Counted from the first letter of the stretch, positions 38,557-48,963 are shown. The stretch is DNA of 64,000 nt from Ichthyocystis sparus (GCF_900078755.1 NZ_FKIH01000006.1), one strand, 5' to 3'. Program-made: numbers and translations. The notes: generated from the letters alone by a model not told the origin.

Positions 38557-40551
38557 ATGGCGTGCTTTAGTGGTTTTCCAGTACGGATTTCCTCTTTCTC
38601 TGGTGAGGTCTTGTCGTCTTCTGACAAGAGTGATCCATACATATCTTATAATAAGTACGTCAGTGAAATTGCTCCGTTAAACTCTAAGGTCCAGATAGAT
38701 GGCAATAGTATTGTATGCTCTCAGTTATCAGCTATATACGTTTCTGAAAACATCAAACACCGTGATGATACTAAAAAACTTAGAGTACATGATTTATTGG
38801 GAAGTATGGAATCAATAAGGAGGGCTGCTCCTGCCAATGTTCATGTTCTGTATGATCAGATGTTAAGTAAATCATCTAATAGATATATTATAGTTTGCGA
38901 TAGATTTGGTTATTTTTTGCATGAAATTGCTACAAATACCGCTGTTAATAATCAAAGATTGTTTTTGTTGAGTAGTTGTAGCCATGTAATGGCATTAAGG
39001 GTTATTTGTAAATTAAAAACTGATCAATTAGGCAACAGTGAACTTAGATATGTAATTCATTTTTTTGATCCAAACAAAACTAATGTTGTTTCTCGTAGTG
39101 AAGTTAGTGATCCGAGTTCATTCTTGAATGAAGATAAGTTTTCTTTACGTAGGTTTATTGGTAATAATTATTACAGTGAATATTTTGAACGATTACTAGA
39201 TGCTCCTGAAGAATGTGAATTAATGATCTGCGAATGTAGTGGTGATGATGTTGTAGGAAGCGAGTGTCTATCAAGATTAGAAACATTGTTACATGATGGT
39301 ATTTCAGAGTGCGCGTTATACCATTTAATGGAGAAGGGAGTATGCAGTAAAAATATAATGATGATGTCTGAAAAACTATCTTTACTTCCTTCTAGTGTCA
39401 GAGAAACTGTTGTTTTCGGTAGAGGTAGTGATAATGTTTCAGCTTTGCATGTTGCTTTGTCTAATAATAATCATAGTTCCATATTGGCATATTGTTATCT
39501 GTTAGATAATTTATCTGACGCTGAAAAGATAAAAGTATTGCCACGTTTACTTATTGCTAGTAATGAACGTGGAGAATCAGGACTTTTTTTAGCTGTGCAA
39601 GAAGATAAGGCTGATTCTATCTGTGCTTTTGCTAATTTGCTGGATATGTTGCTTTCGTTGAGGGTAGAAATACCTGCTAGTAGATTGGCTGATATTATAT
39701 TTGATTTGTTAACTTCTAAGTCTAGTGGCATTGAACCTAGTACTGCATTGTTTATAGCCATGCAGGAGGGGTGTTCGTCTGCAATTGTTGCTTTTGGGAT
39801 ACTACTAGATAGATTAATTAGTCTTTCTTATGAAGTGCCAGCATCAGACATTGCTAAAATGATTTTTACTATACTGAAGTCTGATAGAGTAGATGTAAGT
39901 GGATTATTTATGGCTATGCAGGAGGGACGTGCATCTGCAGTTGCTGCTTTTGGTGGTCTACTCGATAGATTAATCTATCTTTCTGATGAAGTTCCAGCAT
40001 TAGATATTGCTGGAATGATTTTTAATATACTTATGTCTGTCAACAGTAGAGGTATTACTGGACTATGTATGGCTATGCATAATGATAGGCCATCTACAAT
40101 TTGTTCTTTTGGTAAATTATTGGAAAGATTAGTATCTTTGGGTAATTTGATTTCTGGGGACCATATTGAAAGAATGGTGTTTGATATATTGTTTGCAGGA
40201 TCCGGCCGTGGTAGTAATGGTTTATTTGAGGCTCTCAGAAATAATAATGTAGATTCTATCAGGGAATATTGTTCTCTATTAAGTATGATTAGCCAATCTA
40301 AGTGCCCAGATCTCTTGGCTGCCAAGGATTCTTGTGGAGTTACAGGCATATTGTTTGCAAATGAAGGAACAGTTGATTTTTACCTTAGTATATTGAGGGG
40401 ATTTACTGTTGATGTGTTATCAGAATTGCTATCTATATTAGAAAATGTAAGACATACAGATGAGTATATAGATCTTGCAAGTGATGGTGATGCTGGGATC
40501 GTGAAATACGAAAGTTTCCTTGTGCAATTAGGAGAGGTTATAAATTCATAA
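38557..40551 (+). CDS. E12: ShET2/EspL-like cysteine protease effector with ankyrin-like repeats
   Basis: A 664-residue member with seven repeats. ATG 38557 (MACFSG) follows GGGGAG. An extra residue in SYNKYVSE shifts the triad to Cys54 (IVCSQLSAIY), His143 (SCSHVMAL) and Asp171 (HFFDPNKTN). The Cys+2 residue is Gln, as in E8 and E14. The front half is close to E10/E11, while the tail (LASDGDAGIVKYESFLVQLGEVINS) is shared with E13 and E14, again a mosaic. Repeat two has LFLAVQEDKADSI, with Val where Met is nearly invariant. The last repeats include LFEALRNNNVDSIREYCSLLSMI. Confidence 0.88.
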   Translation: MACFSGFPVRISSFSGEVLSSSDKSDPYISYNKYVSEIAPLNSKVQIDGNSIVCSQLSAIYVSENIKHRDDTKKLRVHDLLGSMESIRRAAPANVHVLYDQMLSKSSNRYIIVCDRFGYFLHEIATNTAVNNQRLFLLSSCSHVMALRVICKLKTDQLGNSELRYVIHFFDPNKTNVVSRSEVSDPSSFLNEDKFSLRRFIGNNYYSEYFERLLDAPEECELMICECSGDDVVGSECLSRLETLLHDGISECALYHLMEKGVCSKNIMMMSEKLSLLPSSVRETVVFGRGSDNVSALHVALSNNNHSSILAYCYLLDNLSDAEKIKVLPRLLIASNERGESGLFLAVQEDKADSICAFANLLDMLLSLRVEIPASRLADIIFDLLTSKSSGIEPSTALFIAMQEGCSSAIVAFGILLDRLISLSYEVPASDIAKMIFTILKSDRVDVSGLFMAMQEGRASAVAAFGGLLDRLIYLSDEVPALDIAGMIFNILMSVNSRGITGLCMAMHNDRPSTICSFGKLLERLVSLGNLISGDHIERMVFDILFAGSGRGSNGLFEALRNNNVDSIREYCSLLSMISQSKCPDLLAAKDSCGVTGILFANEGTVDFYLSILRGFTVDVLSELLSILENVRHTDEYIDLASDGDAGIVKYESFLVQLGEVINS

Positions 40552-40757
40552 TACACTGAATTTGCGTTCTTGGTGTCTACTGTATTATTCCTATATTTAT
40601 TATTGTTTCCTGAAATTTTGTTGAGTTTAAGCACCATAAATAGTATCTCTGTAAACACCATATTAGTTTTAATTTTTGTTGATTGCCATAATGATAATTG
40701 TGTAATTTGATAATCATTTAAGAATAACTAAAATTAATATGCAAATTAAAAGCTAGT

Positions 40758-40862
40758 ATGGGGGAACTGTTTTGTACCTGTCATGAATTACTAATACAGT
40801 TATTACTATTATCTGTTATTATAGCAAGTCTATGTCTAATTTTTAGAAGTTATTTTATTTAA
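40758..40862 (+). CDS. Small hydrophobic ORF in spacer E12-E13, truncated paralogue
   Basis: A 34-codon frame, MGELFCTCHELLIQLLLL and onward, in the same place and frame as the N-termini of the small ORFs at 32124 and 34978. It stops early after a single hydrophobic stretch. No clear ribosome-binding site is seen. It may be a real short peptide or a decaying copy. Confidence 0.2.
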   Translation: MGELFCTCHELLIQLLLLSVIIASLCLIFRSYFI

Positions 40863-41280
40863 TGGATGTGGTGTTTTTTTGAAGGCTCATACACTCTATT
40901 AAAGCATGACAATTTGATATTATGTGGGATATATTATATTTTTTGGCTATTTTTGTGATTGTGTAACAAACACTATTATTACACATGTTCATTAGATAGC
41001 AGTGATGTAATGGTTGCTGTTATATGGCAAAGATAATGGTAAATATTTTTGTTTAATTGGATAGTAAGGATTGTTATGTATGTGGGTATATGTCATGTAA
41101 TGTTTTACATATTAACTGGTGCTTTTCCAATGATGTTAAATACTTAAAAGGTACATAGAATCAATTGGTATTTTTGGCTGCATTATATATACATGGATAG
41201 TAATTATAAATAAGATATTGATTAATTTTTTCATAGTATTGATTAATTGAGTCATATTTTACTACACTTTGATTATTGCT

Positions 41281-41301
41281 ATGCCGGCCTCGCGCCGGCA
41301 T
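41281..41301. repeat. GC-rich perfect hairpin in spacer E12-E13
   Basis: ATGCCGGC pairs with GCCGGCAT across a CTCGC loop: a perfect 8-bp stem. It stands out in very AT-rich DNA about 140 bases before E13. Related but imperfect GC-rich sequence (GTGCCGGTCCCTCCC) lies at the same place before E14. A leader structure or a small palindromic element are both possible. Confidence 0.5.
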
Positions 41302-41439
41302 ATCTTTTGCGCATGCATGCAGATAACTAAAAACTATACAAATTATTGAGGTTATTGCATTTATTTTTTTCTGATGATTATGTAACCTACTGAAGTTATT
41401 ATCTATTTCCTACAGTTATAAGTATTTTGGAGATGTAGT

Positions 41440-43440
41440 ATGGCGTGCTCCAGTGATTTCCCGGTACGAGTTTCCTCTTTCTCTGGTGAAATCTTGTTGT
41501 CTTCTGACAAGAGCGAGCCATATATGTCTGATAAGCACGTCAGTGGTATCGCTGAATTAAACTCCAAGGTTCAGGTGGATGGCAAGGGTATTTTTTGCAC
41601 GCATTTATCCGCTTTATATGTTTCTGAGGGCATTAAATGCCATAATAGTGGTAGAAAATTTAGAATTCATGATTTGTTTGGAAATATAGAATCAATAAGG
41701 AAAGCGGCTCCTAGTAATATTCATAGTCTATACAATATTTTGATAAATAAATCATCCAATAAGTATATTATAGTTTGCGATAGATTTGGTTGTTTTTTGC
41801 ATGAAGTTGCCACAAATATTAATGTTAATAATCAAAGATCATTTTTGTTGAGTAGTTGTAGTCATGTAATGGCATTAAGGGTTGTTTGTAAATTAAAGAC
41901 TAATCATCTGGGTAATGATGAATATAGGTATGTAGTTCATTTTTTTGATCCAAACAAGACTAATGTTACTGCTCGTAGTGAAGTTAGTGATCCAAGTTTT
42001 TTCTTGGACGAAGATAAATTTTCTTTACGTAAGTTTATTGGTAGTAATTGTTATGCTGAATATTTTGAGCGATTACTAGATGCTCCCAAAGAACATGAAT
42101 TAATGGTCTACGAATGTAGTGATGGTGATATTGTAGGAAGTGAGAGTTTATCAAGATTAGAAACTTTGTTACATGGTGGTATTTCAGAGTGCGCGTTATA
42201 CCACTTAATGGAGAGTGGAGTATGCAGTAAAAATATAATAATGATGTCTGAAAAACTATCTTTACTTCCTTCTAGTGTTAGAGAAACTCTTGTTTTCGGT
42301 AGAAGTAGTGGTAATGTTTCAGCTTTGCATATTGCTTTGTCTAATAATAATCATCATTCTATACAAGCATATTCTTATTTATTAGACAGTTTGTCTTATG
42401 ATGAAAAGATAAGAGTATTACCGCAGTTACTTCTTGCTAGTAACGCAAGTGGAGAATCAGGACTTATTTTAGCTATGCAGGGAGATAATGCTGATTCTGT
42501 CTATGCTTTTGCTAATTTGCTAGATGTGTTGCTTTCGTTGAGGGTAGAAATGCCTGCTAGTAGATTGGCTTATATTATCTTTGATTTGTTAACCTCTAGG
42601 ACAAGTAGTAATGATGGTAGTGGACTATTTATGGCTATGCAGGAGGGTAGTTCGTCTGCAATTGTTGCCTTTGGTAGCTTAATAGATGTACTAATTAGTC
42701 TTTCTAATGAAGTTCCAGCATCAGAAATTGCTGAAATGATTTTTACTGTACTTAAATCTGATGTACTAAAATCTGATGATGGATATGTAAGTGGATTATT
42801 TATGGCTATGCAGGAAGGACGTTCATCTGCAATTATTGCTTTTGGTAGCCTACTAGATAAATTAGCCTACTTTTCTAATGAAGTGCCAGCATTAGATATT
42901 GCTAGAATGATTTTTACTATACTTATGTCTGTCAACTATAGAGGTATTACTGCACTATGTATAGCTATGCATAGAGGTAATTCATCTTCCGTTTGTTCCT
43001 TTGGTAAATTATTGGAAAGATTAGTGTCTTTGGGAAATATGATTTCTAGAGATCATTTTGAAGAAATGATGTCTGACATATTATTAGCAAGCTCTTACTA
43101 TAGTAGTGGTTTGTTTGAAGCACTTGAAAATAATCATGTAGATTCTATCAGGGAATATTGTTCTCTATTAAGTATGATTAGCCAATCTAAGTGGCCAAAT
43201 CTATTGGCTGCAAAGGATTCTTATGGAATTACAGGCATATTGTTTGCAAATGAAGGAACAGTTGATTTTTACTTTAGTATATTGAAGGAATTTACTGTTG
43301 ATGTGTTATCAGAATTGCTATCTATATTAGAAAATGTAAGACATACAGGTGAATATATAGAGCTTGCAAGTGATGGTGATGCTAGGATCATGAAATATGA
43401 AAGTTTCCTTGTGCAATTAGGAGAGGTTATAAATTCATAA
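41440..43440 (+). CDS. E13: ShET2/EspL-like cysteine protease effector with ankyrin-like repeats
   Basis: A 666-residue member with seven repeats. ATG 41440 (MACSSD) follows TTTTGGAG. Triad: Cys53 (IFCTHLSALY), His142 (SCSHVMAL) and Asp170 (HFFDPNKTN). The linker reads LLHGGISECALYHLMESG, with Gly for Asp in an otherwise invariant DGISE. A 15-base tandem duplication at 42748-42777 gives the extra residues VLKSDVLKSD between repeats three and four. Front-half motifs (FRIHDLFGN, VCKLKTNHLGND) are closer to E14/E15 than to E9-E12. It ends FLVQLGEVINS like E12 and E14. No membrane segment. Confidence 0.88.
   Translation: MACSSDFPVRVSSFSGEILLSSDKSEPYMSDKHVSGIAELNSKVQVDGKGIFCTHLSALYVSEGIKCHNSGRKFRIHDLFGNIESIRKAAPSNIHSLYNILINKSSNKYIIVCDRFGCFLHEVATNINVNNQRSFLLSSCSHVMALRVVCKLKTNHLGNDEYRYVVHFFDPNKTNVTARSEVSDPSFFLDEDKFSLRKFIGSNCYAEYFERLLDAPKEHELMVYECSDGDIVGSESLSRLETLLHGGISECALYHLMESGVCSKNIIMMSEKLSLLPSSVRETLVFGRSSGNVSALHIALSNNNHHSIQAYSYLLDSLSYDEKIRVLPQLLLASNASGESGLILAMQGDNADSVYAFANLLDVLLSLRVEMPASRLAYIIFDLLTSRTSSNDGSGLFMAMQEGSSSAIVAFGSLIDVLISLSNEVPASEIAEMIFTVLKSDVLKSDDGYVSGLFMAMQEGRSSAIIAFGSLLDKLAYFSNEVPALDIARMIFTILMSVNYRGITALCIAMHRGNSSSVCSFGKLLERLVSLGNMISRDHFEEMMSDILLASSYYSSGLFEALENNHVDSIREYCSLLSMISQSKWPNLLAAKDSYGITGILFANEGTVDFYFSILKEFTVDVLSELLSILENVRHTGEYIELASDGDARIMKYESFLVQLGEVINS
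42748..42777 (+). repeat. 15-bp tandem duplication inside E13
   Basis: GTACTTAAATCTGAT is followed directly by GTACTAAAATCTGAT, one base different. It keeps the frame and adds VLKSD to a repeat connector. This is replication-slippage type length change on a small scale. Confidence 0.8.
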
Positions 43441-44159
43441 TACGCTAAATTTACGTTCTTGTTGTCTACTATATTATTCCCATATTTATTATTGTTTCCT
43501 AAAATTTTGTTGTATTTAAGAACCGCAAATATTATCGCTGTAAACACTGTAATTGTCATGATGATTGTTGTGTATTTTGTGTAAGTCTATTACAAGCACT
43601 AGTATCACACATGTTTATTGGATAGCGATGATGTAGAGGTTGCTATTGTATAGCAAGGGTAGCAGTAAATATTTTTGTGTAATTTGCTAGTAAAGATTGT
43701 GATATCGTATATTATTATATAGATGTATCTTATAGTATTTTTACATGTTAGTTGGCGTAATTATTTCTTTTGGCGGTGTTAAATAATTTAACTAGGCACG
43801 TAGAATCAATTGGTCTTTTGATTGATACTTAGTAAATAATTATAAACAAGATATTGATGAATTTTTAATCATCTGCTATTCACGTGTAGTAATTACGATG
43901 GTACTTTGTGACTATTTATAGCTTTTGATAATGGCAGTGTAATTTTTTCATAATGCTAATTAATTCATTGAGTTATATTTAGTTATACTCTGGTTCTTAT
44001 TGTGCCGGTCCCTCCCGTGTCGCCTTTGTGCATATGTCTTTTGTACACCTAGATAACTAACTATACAGGTTATTACGGTTATCTTTTTTCTGATTGTTGG
44101 GTAACCCAGCTGGGGTTATTATTGATTACCCATAGTTATCGGTATTTCGGAGATATAAT
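43441..44159. other. Conserved spacer E13-E14
   Basis: The downstream part is like the other middle spacers, but the small ORF region has been deleted: E13 3' sequence joins directly to the CACTAGTATCACACATG block near 43595. A faint gene-start fossil lies at about 43761-43812 (GGCACGTAGAATCAATTGG). Before E14 are TTTTGATAATGG, imperfect GC-rich sequence near 44004 and a TTTCGGAG leader. Confidence 0.5.
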
Positions 44160-46151
44160 ATGGCTTGCTCTGGTGATTTTCCGGTACGAATTTCCGCTTT
44201 CTCGGGGGAGGTATTGTCACCTTATGATAAGGGTAATCCATGCACATCTAATAAGCACGTCAGTAATGTTGCTTCATTAAACTCTAAGGTTCAGATAGAT
44301 GGCAAGAGTGTTGTTTGCTCTCAGCTATCAGCTTTATACGTTTCTGAAAGCATTAAATGCCATGGCATAGGTAAAAAATTTAGAGTTCATGATTTATTTG
44401 GGAGTGAAGAATTAATAAGGAAAGTTGCTCCTAGCAATATTCACAGTTTATACGATATTTTGATAAGTAAATCATGCAATAAGTATATTATAGTTTGCGA
44501 TAGGTTTGGTTATTTTTTGCGTGAAATTGCTATAAATACTGGTGTTAATAGTCAACGGGTATTTTTGTTGCGTAGTTGTGTTCATGTAATGGCTTTAAGG
44601 GTTATCTGTAAATTAAAAACTGATCAGCTAGGTAACAATGAATATAGGTATGTAGTACATTTTTTTGATCCAAATAAGACTAATGTTACTGCCCGTAGTG
44701 AAGTTAGTAACCCAAATTTTTTCTTGGATGAAGAAAAATTTTCTTTGCGCAAGTTTATCGATAGTAATTGTTATGGTAAATATTTTGGGATGTTACCAGA
44801 TGCTCCAGAAGAACATGAATTGATGGTCTACGAATGTAGTGATAGTGATAGTCAAGGAAATGAGTGTTTGTCGATATTGGAAACATTGTTACATGATGGT
44901 ATTTCAGAGTGCGCATTATACCATTTAATGGAGGACGGAGTATGCGATAAAAATATAATAATGATGTCTGAAAAACTATCTTTACTTCCTTCTAGTGTTA
45001 GAAAAACTATTGTTTTCGGTAGAAGTAGTAACGATGTTTCAGCTTTGCATGTTGCTTTGATTAACAATAAGCATAATTCTATACGAGCATATTGTTATTT
45101 GTTAGACAGTTTGTCTTATGATGAAAAGATAATTCTATTACCACGTTTACTTATTGCTAGAAATAAAAGTGGAGAATCAGGACTTGTTTTAGCTATACAG
45201 GAAGATAGGGCTGATTCTATCTATGCTTTTGCTAATTTACTAGATATGTTGCTTTCATTGAGAGGAGAAATACCTGCTAGTAGGTTGGCTGATATTATCT
45301 TTGATTTGTTAACTCCTAAGGCAAGTAATAATGAAATTGCTAGTGGATTATTTATGGCTATGCAGGAGGGACATTCATCTGCAATAACTGCTTTTGGTAG
45401 CCTACTAGATAGATTAATTAGTCTTTCTAATGAAGTCCCAGCATTAGAAATTGCTGAAATGATTTTTACTATACTTATGTCTGATAGTGAAAGTGAAAAT
45501 GGATTATTTATGGCTATGCAGGAGGGAAATTCATCTGCAATTATTGCTTTTGGTAGCCTACTGGATAGATTAGTCTGCCTTTCTGATGAGGTTCCAGCAT
45601 TAGATATTTCTAGAATGATTTTTACTATACTTATGTCTGTAAATGAAGGAGGGATTACCGGACTGTGTATGGCTATGGGTATAGATAATTCATCTTCAGT
45701 TTATTCCTTTGGTAAATTGTTGGAAAGATTAGTGTCTTTGGGCTCTATGATTTCTAGAGATCATTTTGAAAAAATGATGTTTGATATATTATTAGCAGAC
45801 TCTGGTTATGGTAATAGTGGTTTGTTTGAAGCGCTTAAAAATAATCATGTAGATTCTATTAAGGAATATTGTTCTTTATTAAGTATGATTAGCCAGTCTA
45901 GATGTCCAGATCTATTAGCCGCCAAGGATGTTGATGGAGTTACAGGAATATTGTTTGCAAACGAAGGAACAGTTGATTTTTACTTTAGTATATTGAAGGG
46001 GTTTACTGTTGATGTATTATCAGAATTGCTATCTATATTAGAAAATGTAAGGCGTACAGATGAGTATATAGAGCTTGCAAGTGATGGTAATGCTGGGGTC
46101 ATGAAATATGAAAGTTTCCTTGTACAATTAGGAGAGGTTATAAATTCATAA
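44160..46151 (+). CDS. E14: ShET2/EspL-like cysteine protease effector with ankyrin-like repeats
   Basis: A 663-residue member with seven repeats. ATG 44160 (MACSGD) follows TTTCGGAG. Triad: Cys53 (VVCSQLSALY), His142 (SCVHVMAL) and Asp170 (HFFDPNKTN); Cys+2 is Gln. The normally invariant DKSDPYIS block has changed to DKGNPCTS, adding a second cysteine in the N-terminal strand. The first repeat (DVSALHVALINNKHNSI) and the third and fourth (SGLFMAMQEGHSSAI, NGLFMAMQEGNSSAI) are regular. In the fifth the wording is TGLCMAMGIDNSSSV. The C-terminus matches E12 and E13. The spacer that follows is among the shortest of the series. Confidence 0.88.
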   Translation: MACSGDFPVRISAFSGEVLSPYDKGNPCTSNKHVSNVASLNSKVQIDGKSVVCSQLSALYVSESIKCHGIGKKFRVHDLFGSEELIRKVAPSNIHSLYDILISKSCNKYIIVCDRFGYFLREIAINTGVNSQRVFLLRSCVHVMALRVICKLKTDQLGNNEYRYVVHFFDPNKTNVTARSEVSNPNFFLDEEKFSLRKFIDSNCYGKYFGMLPDAPEEHELMVYECSDSDSQGNECLSILETLLHDGISECALYHLMEDGVCDKNIIMMSEKLSLLPSSVRKTIVFGRSSNDVSALHVALINNKHNSIRAYCYLLDSLSYDEKIILLPRLLIARNKSGESGLVLAIQEDRADSIYAFANLLDMLLSLRGEIPASRLADIIFDLLTPKASNNEIASGLFMAMQEGHSSAITAFGSLLDRLISLSNEVPALEIAEMIFTILMSDSESENGLFMAMQEGNSSAIIAFGSLLDRLVCLSDEVPALDISRMIFTILMSVNEGGITGLCMAMGIDNSSSVYSFGKLLERLVSLGSMISRDHFEKMMFDILLADSGYGNSGLFEALKNNHVDSIKEYCSLLSMISQSRCPDLLAAKDVDGVTGILFANEGTVDFYFSILKGFTVDVLSELLSILENVRRTDEYIELASDGNAGVMKYESFLVQLGEVINS

Positions 46152-46849
46152 CAAGCTAAATGTGAGGATTTTTATATTCTATTGAAGCATGATAATTTGA
46201 TGTTATATGGGATAGATTATATCTTTTAGTAAGTTTAGTTATTTTTTGTGTAAGTCTATTACAAACACTAGTATCACACATGTTCATTAGATAGAGATGA
46301 TGTAGAGGTTGCTATTGTATGGCAAGGGTAGTAGTAAATATTTTTGTGTAATTGGGTAGTAAAGATTGTTATACCGTCTATGATTATAGATGCTTGTAAT
46401 ATAAAATTTCTACATATTAACTAGCGTAGTTATTGCTTTACTTGATGTTAAGTACTTACATAACAAGTACGGAGAATCAGTTCATAATCCCAGCTATCAG
46501 ATAGGGCATCATTCTAAATTAGAATAAGTGATAAGTGAAGTGATATATATTATAAATAAGTGATATATAAGTGATAGGTGATATATAAGTGATAATAATT
46601 TTTGGCCATTTTCCATTCCCGTATGATGATCATAATGGTGTTTTTAAGTGTGATGGTTGACTGGTTTGGGGTGTATTTTTTCTCTTAAAATAATTACATG
46701 ATTCCTTCTGATGCTCAACATAAGCAGTTTGTGTTTTTGCGGTTTTTTTTCTGTTGTCCATTATTGGCTGTCTAATAGGTGGGCTAACGTTAGATGTCTG
46801 ATAAAATTTTTGCTTGCTCCTGTAGAGATAGATGTTTGGGATAAATAGT
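46152..46849. other. Spacer E14-E15 with short tandem repeats
   Basis: The first part resembles the middle spacers (CACTAGTATCACACATG near 46267; TAAGTACTTACATAACAAGTACGG near 46448 as a gene-start fossil). The second part carries the GTGATATATAAGTGATA-type repeats (46526-46595). The last ~200 bases are different from other spacers, so E15 may have its own control region. GTTTGGGA precedes the start. Confidence 0.5.
46526..46595. repeat. Imperfect tandem repeats of AAGTGATA / GTGATATATA upstream of E15
   Basis: AAGTGATA occurs repeatedly, alternating with GTGATATATA, so that GTGATATATAAGTGATA appears twice almost back to back (about 46560-46592). The tract starts ~320 bases before E15. Copy number could vary by slippage. 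Confidence 0.6.
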
Positions 46850-48838
46850 ATGGATTGTTCTAGCAGCTTTCCGGTGCGGATTTCAGCTTTCTCGGGGGAG
46901 GTATTGTTATCTCATGATAAGAGTGATCCATATATATCCAAGAAGCACGTAAGTGATATTGTCTCGTTAAACTCCGTGGTTCAGATACGTGGCGAGGATG
47001 TTGTTTGCACTCATTTGTCAGCTCTATATGTCTCTGGAAGTGTCAAACACCATAACAATGCTGAAAAACTTAGAGTACATGATTTGTTGGGAAGTAAGGG
47101 GTCAATAAGGAGAACTGCTCCCGATAATATTTGTGATCTGTATCGTGAAATGTTAAGCAAATCATCCAATAAAAGTATTATAGTTTGCGATAGGTTAGGT
47201 TATTTTTTGCGTGATGTTGCTACAAACACTAGTGTTAATAGTCAAAGGTTATTTTTGTTGAGTAGTTGTAGTCACGCAATGGCATTAAGGGTTGTTTGTA
47301 AATTAAAGACTAATCGTCTGGGTAATAATGAACATAGGTATGTAGTTCATTTTTTCGATCCAAATAAAACTAATGTTACTGCCCGTAGTGAAGTTAGTGG
47401 CCCAGATTTTTTCTTGGATGAAGAGAAATTTTCTTTACGTAAATTTGTTGATAAAAAATATTATAGTGGATATTTTGAGAAATTAGATGATCTCAAAGAA
47501 CGTGAATTGATGGTCTACGAATATAGTGATAGCAATATCAGAGGAAGTGAGTGTCTGTCGAGATTGGAGACGTTGTTGCATGATGGTATTTCAGAATGTG
47601 CTTTATTTCATTTAATGGAAAGCGGGTTATGCAGCAAAAACATAATAATGATGTCTGAAAAACTATCTTTGCTTCCTTCTGGTATTAGAGAAACCGTTGT
47701 TTTTGGTAGAAGTAGTGACAATGTTTCAGCTTTGCATGTTGCTTTGTCTAATAATAATCATATTTCTATACAAGCGTATTGTTATTTATTGGACAGTTTA
47801 TCTTATGATGAAAAGATAAGAGTATTACCGCGGTTACTTTTTGCTAATAATGAACGTGGAGAATCAGGACTTATTGTAGCTATGCAGGAGGGTAATGCTG
47901 ATTCTATCCATGCTTTTTCTAATTTGCTAGATATGTTGCTTTCGTTGAGGGGAGGAATACCTGCCAGTAGGTTGGCTGATAATATCTTTAATTTGTTAAG
48001 TTCCAGGATGAGCGGCAGTAATGGTGTTACTGGACTGTTTATGGCTATGCAGGATGGGCATCCGTCTGCAATTATTGCTTTTGGTAGTCTACTGGATAGG
48101 TTAATCAGTCTTTCCGATGAGGTGCCGACATCAGACATTGCTAACATGGTTTTTGCCATACTGAATTCTGGTAATAGAGATGCAAGCGGATTGTTTATGG
48201 CTATGCAGGAGGAAAGTGCATCTGTAATCGATGCCTTTGGTGGTTTGCTAGATAGATTAATCAGCCTTTCCTATGAAGTGCCGGCGTTGGATATTGCTAG
48301 AATGGTTTTTACTATACTTATGTCTGTCGACCATAGAGGTGTTACTGCACTATGTGCAGCTATGAGTTGTGGTAATTCATCTTCTGTTTATTCCTTTGGT
48401 AACTTATTGAAAAGGTTGGTATCTCTTGGTAATATGATTTCTAAAGGTCGTTTTGAAAAAATGATGTTCGACATATTATTGTCAAGCTTCGGCCGTGTTA
48501 GTAATGGTTTGTTTGAAGCGTTTAAAAATAATCATGTAGATTCTATTAGGGCATATTGCTCTTTATTGAGTATGATTGACCAGTCTAGATGGCCATATCT
48601 ATTAGCTGCCAAGAATGGTAATGGAATCACAGGTATATTGTTTGCAAAGAAAAGAACGGTTGATTTTTATCTTAGTATATTGAAAGAATTTACTGTTGAT
48701 GTGTTGTCAGAATTGCGATCCATATTAGAAAATGTAAGGTATACAAACGAGTATATAGAACTTTCAAATGGCGGTGGTGATTGGATTGAGAAGTATGAAA
48801 GTTTTCTTCTGCAATTAGGAGAAATTATAGATTCATAA
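46850..48838 (+). CDS. E15: ShET2/EspL-like cysteine protease effector with ankyrin-like repeats
   Basis: A 662-residue member with seven repeats. ATG 46850 (MDCSSS) follows TTTGGGA; the in-frame ATG at 46832 lies before that ribosome-binding site. The second residue is Asp instead of Ala, the only such change in the subgroup. Triad: Cys53 (VVCTHLSALY), His142 (SCSHAMAL) and Asp170 (HFFDPNKTN). A deletion shortens the YFEKLDDLKERE segment by a residue or two. Repeats: VSALHVALSNNNH, SGLIVAMQEGNA, TGLFMAMQDGHP, SGLFMAMQEESA, TALCAAMSCGNS, NGLFEAFKNNHV and TGILFAKKRTV, the last unusually basic. It ends QLGEIIDS. Confidence 0.87.
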   Translation: MDCSSSFPVRISAFSGEVLLSHDKSDPYISKKHVSDIVSLNSVVQIRGEDVVCTHLSALYVSGSVKHHNNAEKLRVHDLLGSKGSIRRTAPDNICDLYREMLSKSSNKSIIVCDRLGYFLRDVATNTSVNSQRLFLLSSCSHAMALRVVCKLKTNRLGNNEHRYVVHFFDPNKTNVTARSEVSGPDFFLDEEKFSLRKFVDKKYYSGYFEKLDDLKERELMVYEYSDSNIRGSECLSRLETLLHDGISECALFHLMESGLCSKNIIMMSEKLSLLPSGIRETVVFGRSSDNVSALHVALSNNNHISIQAYCYLLDSLSYDEKIRVLPRLLFANNERGESGLIVAMQEGNADSIHAFSNLLDMLLSLRGGIPASRLADNIFNLLSSRMSGSNGVTGLFMAMQDGHPSAIIAFGSLLDRLISLSDEVPTSDIANMVFAILNSGNRDASGLFMAMQEESASVIDAFGGLLDRLISLSYEVPALDIARMVFTILMSVDHRGVTALCAAMSCGNSSSVYSFGNLLKRLVSLGNMISKGRFEKMMFDILLSSFGRVSNGLFEAFKNNHVDSIRAYCSLLSMIDQSRWPYLLAAKNGNGITGILFAKKRTVDFYLSILKEFTVDVLSELRSILENVRYTNEYIELSNGGGDWIEKYESFLLQLGEIIDS

Positions 48839-48963
48839 TACTTACGCCCTCGCTATTTACTATACTGTACCTGTATTTGTTATTATTTTCTTAACTTTTT
48901 GTGGTAGTTATATTACTTGTTAATTATCATAGCGGGGTTGTAGCGTAAGAAATAAAAGTTGGT

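Larger units (their letters stand above)
40552..41439. other. Conserved spacer E12-E13
   Basis: It contains a short version of the small ORF (40758-40862), a weak 5'-gene fossil and a AAGGTACATAGAATCAATTGG-like stretch near 41150, an unusually GC-rich hairpin (41281-41301), and the TTTTGGAG leader of E13. The operator-like palindrome is not preserved. Confidence 0.55.
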
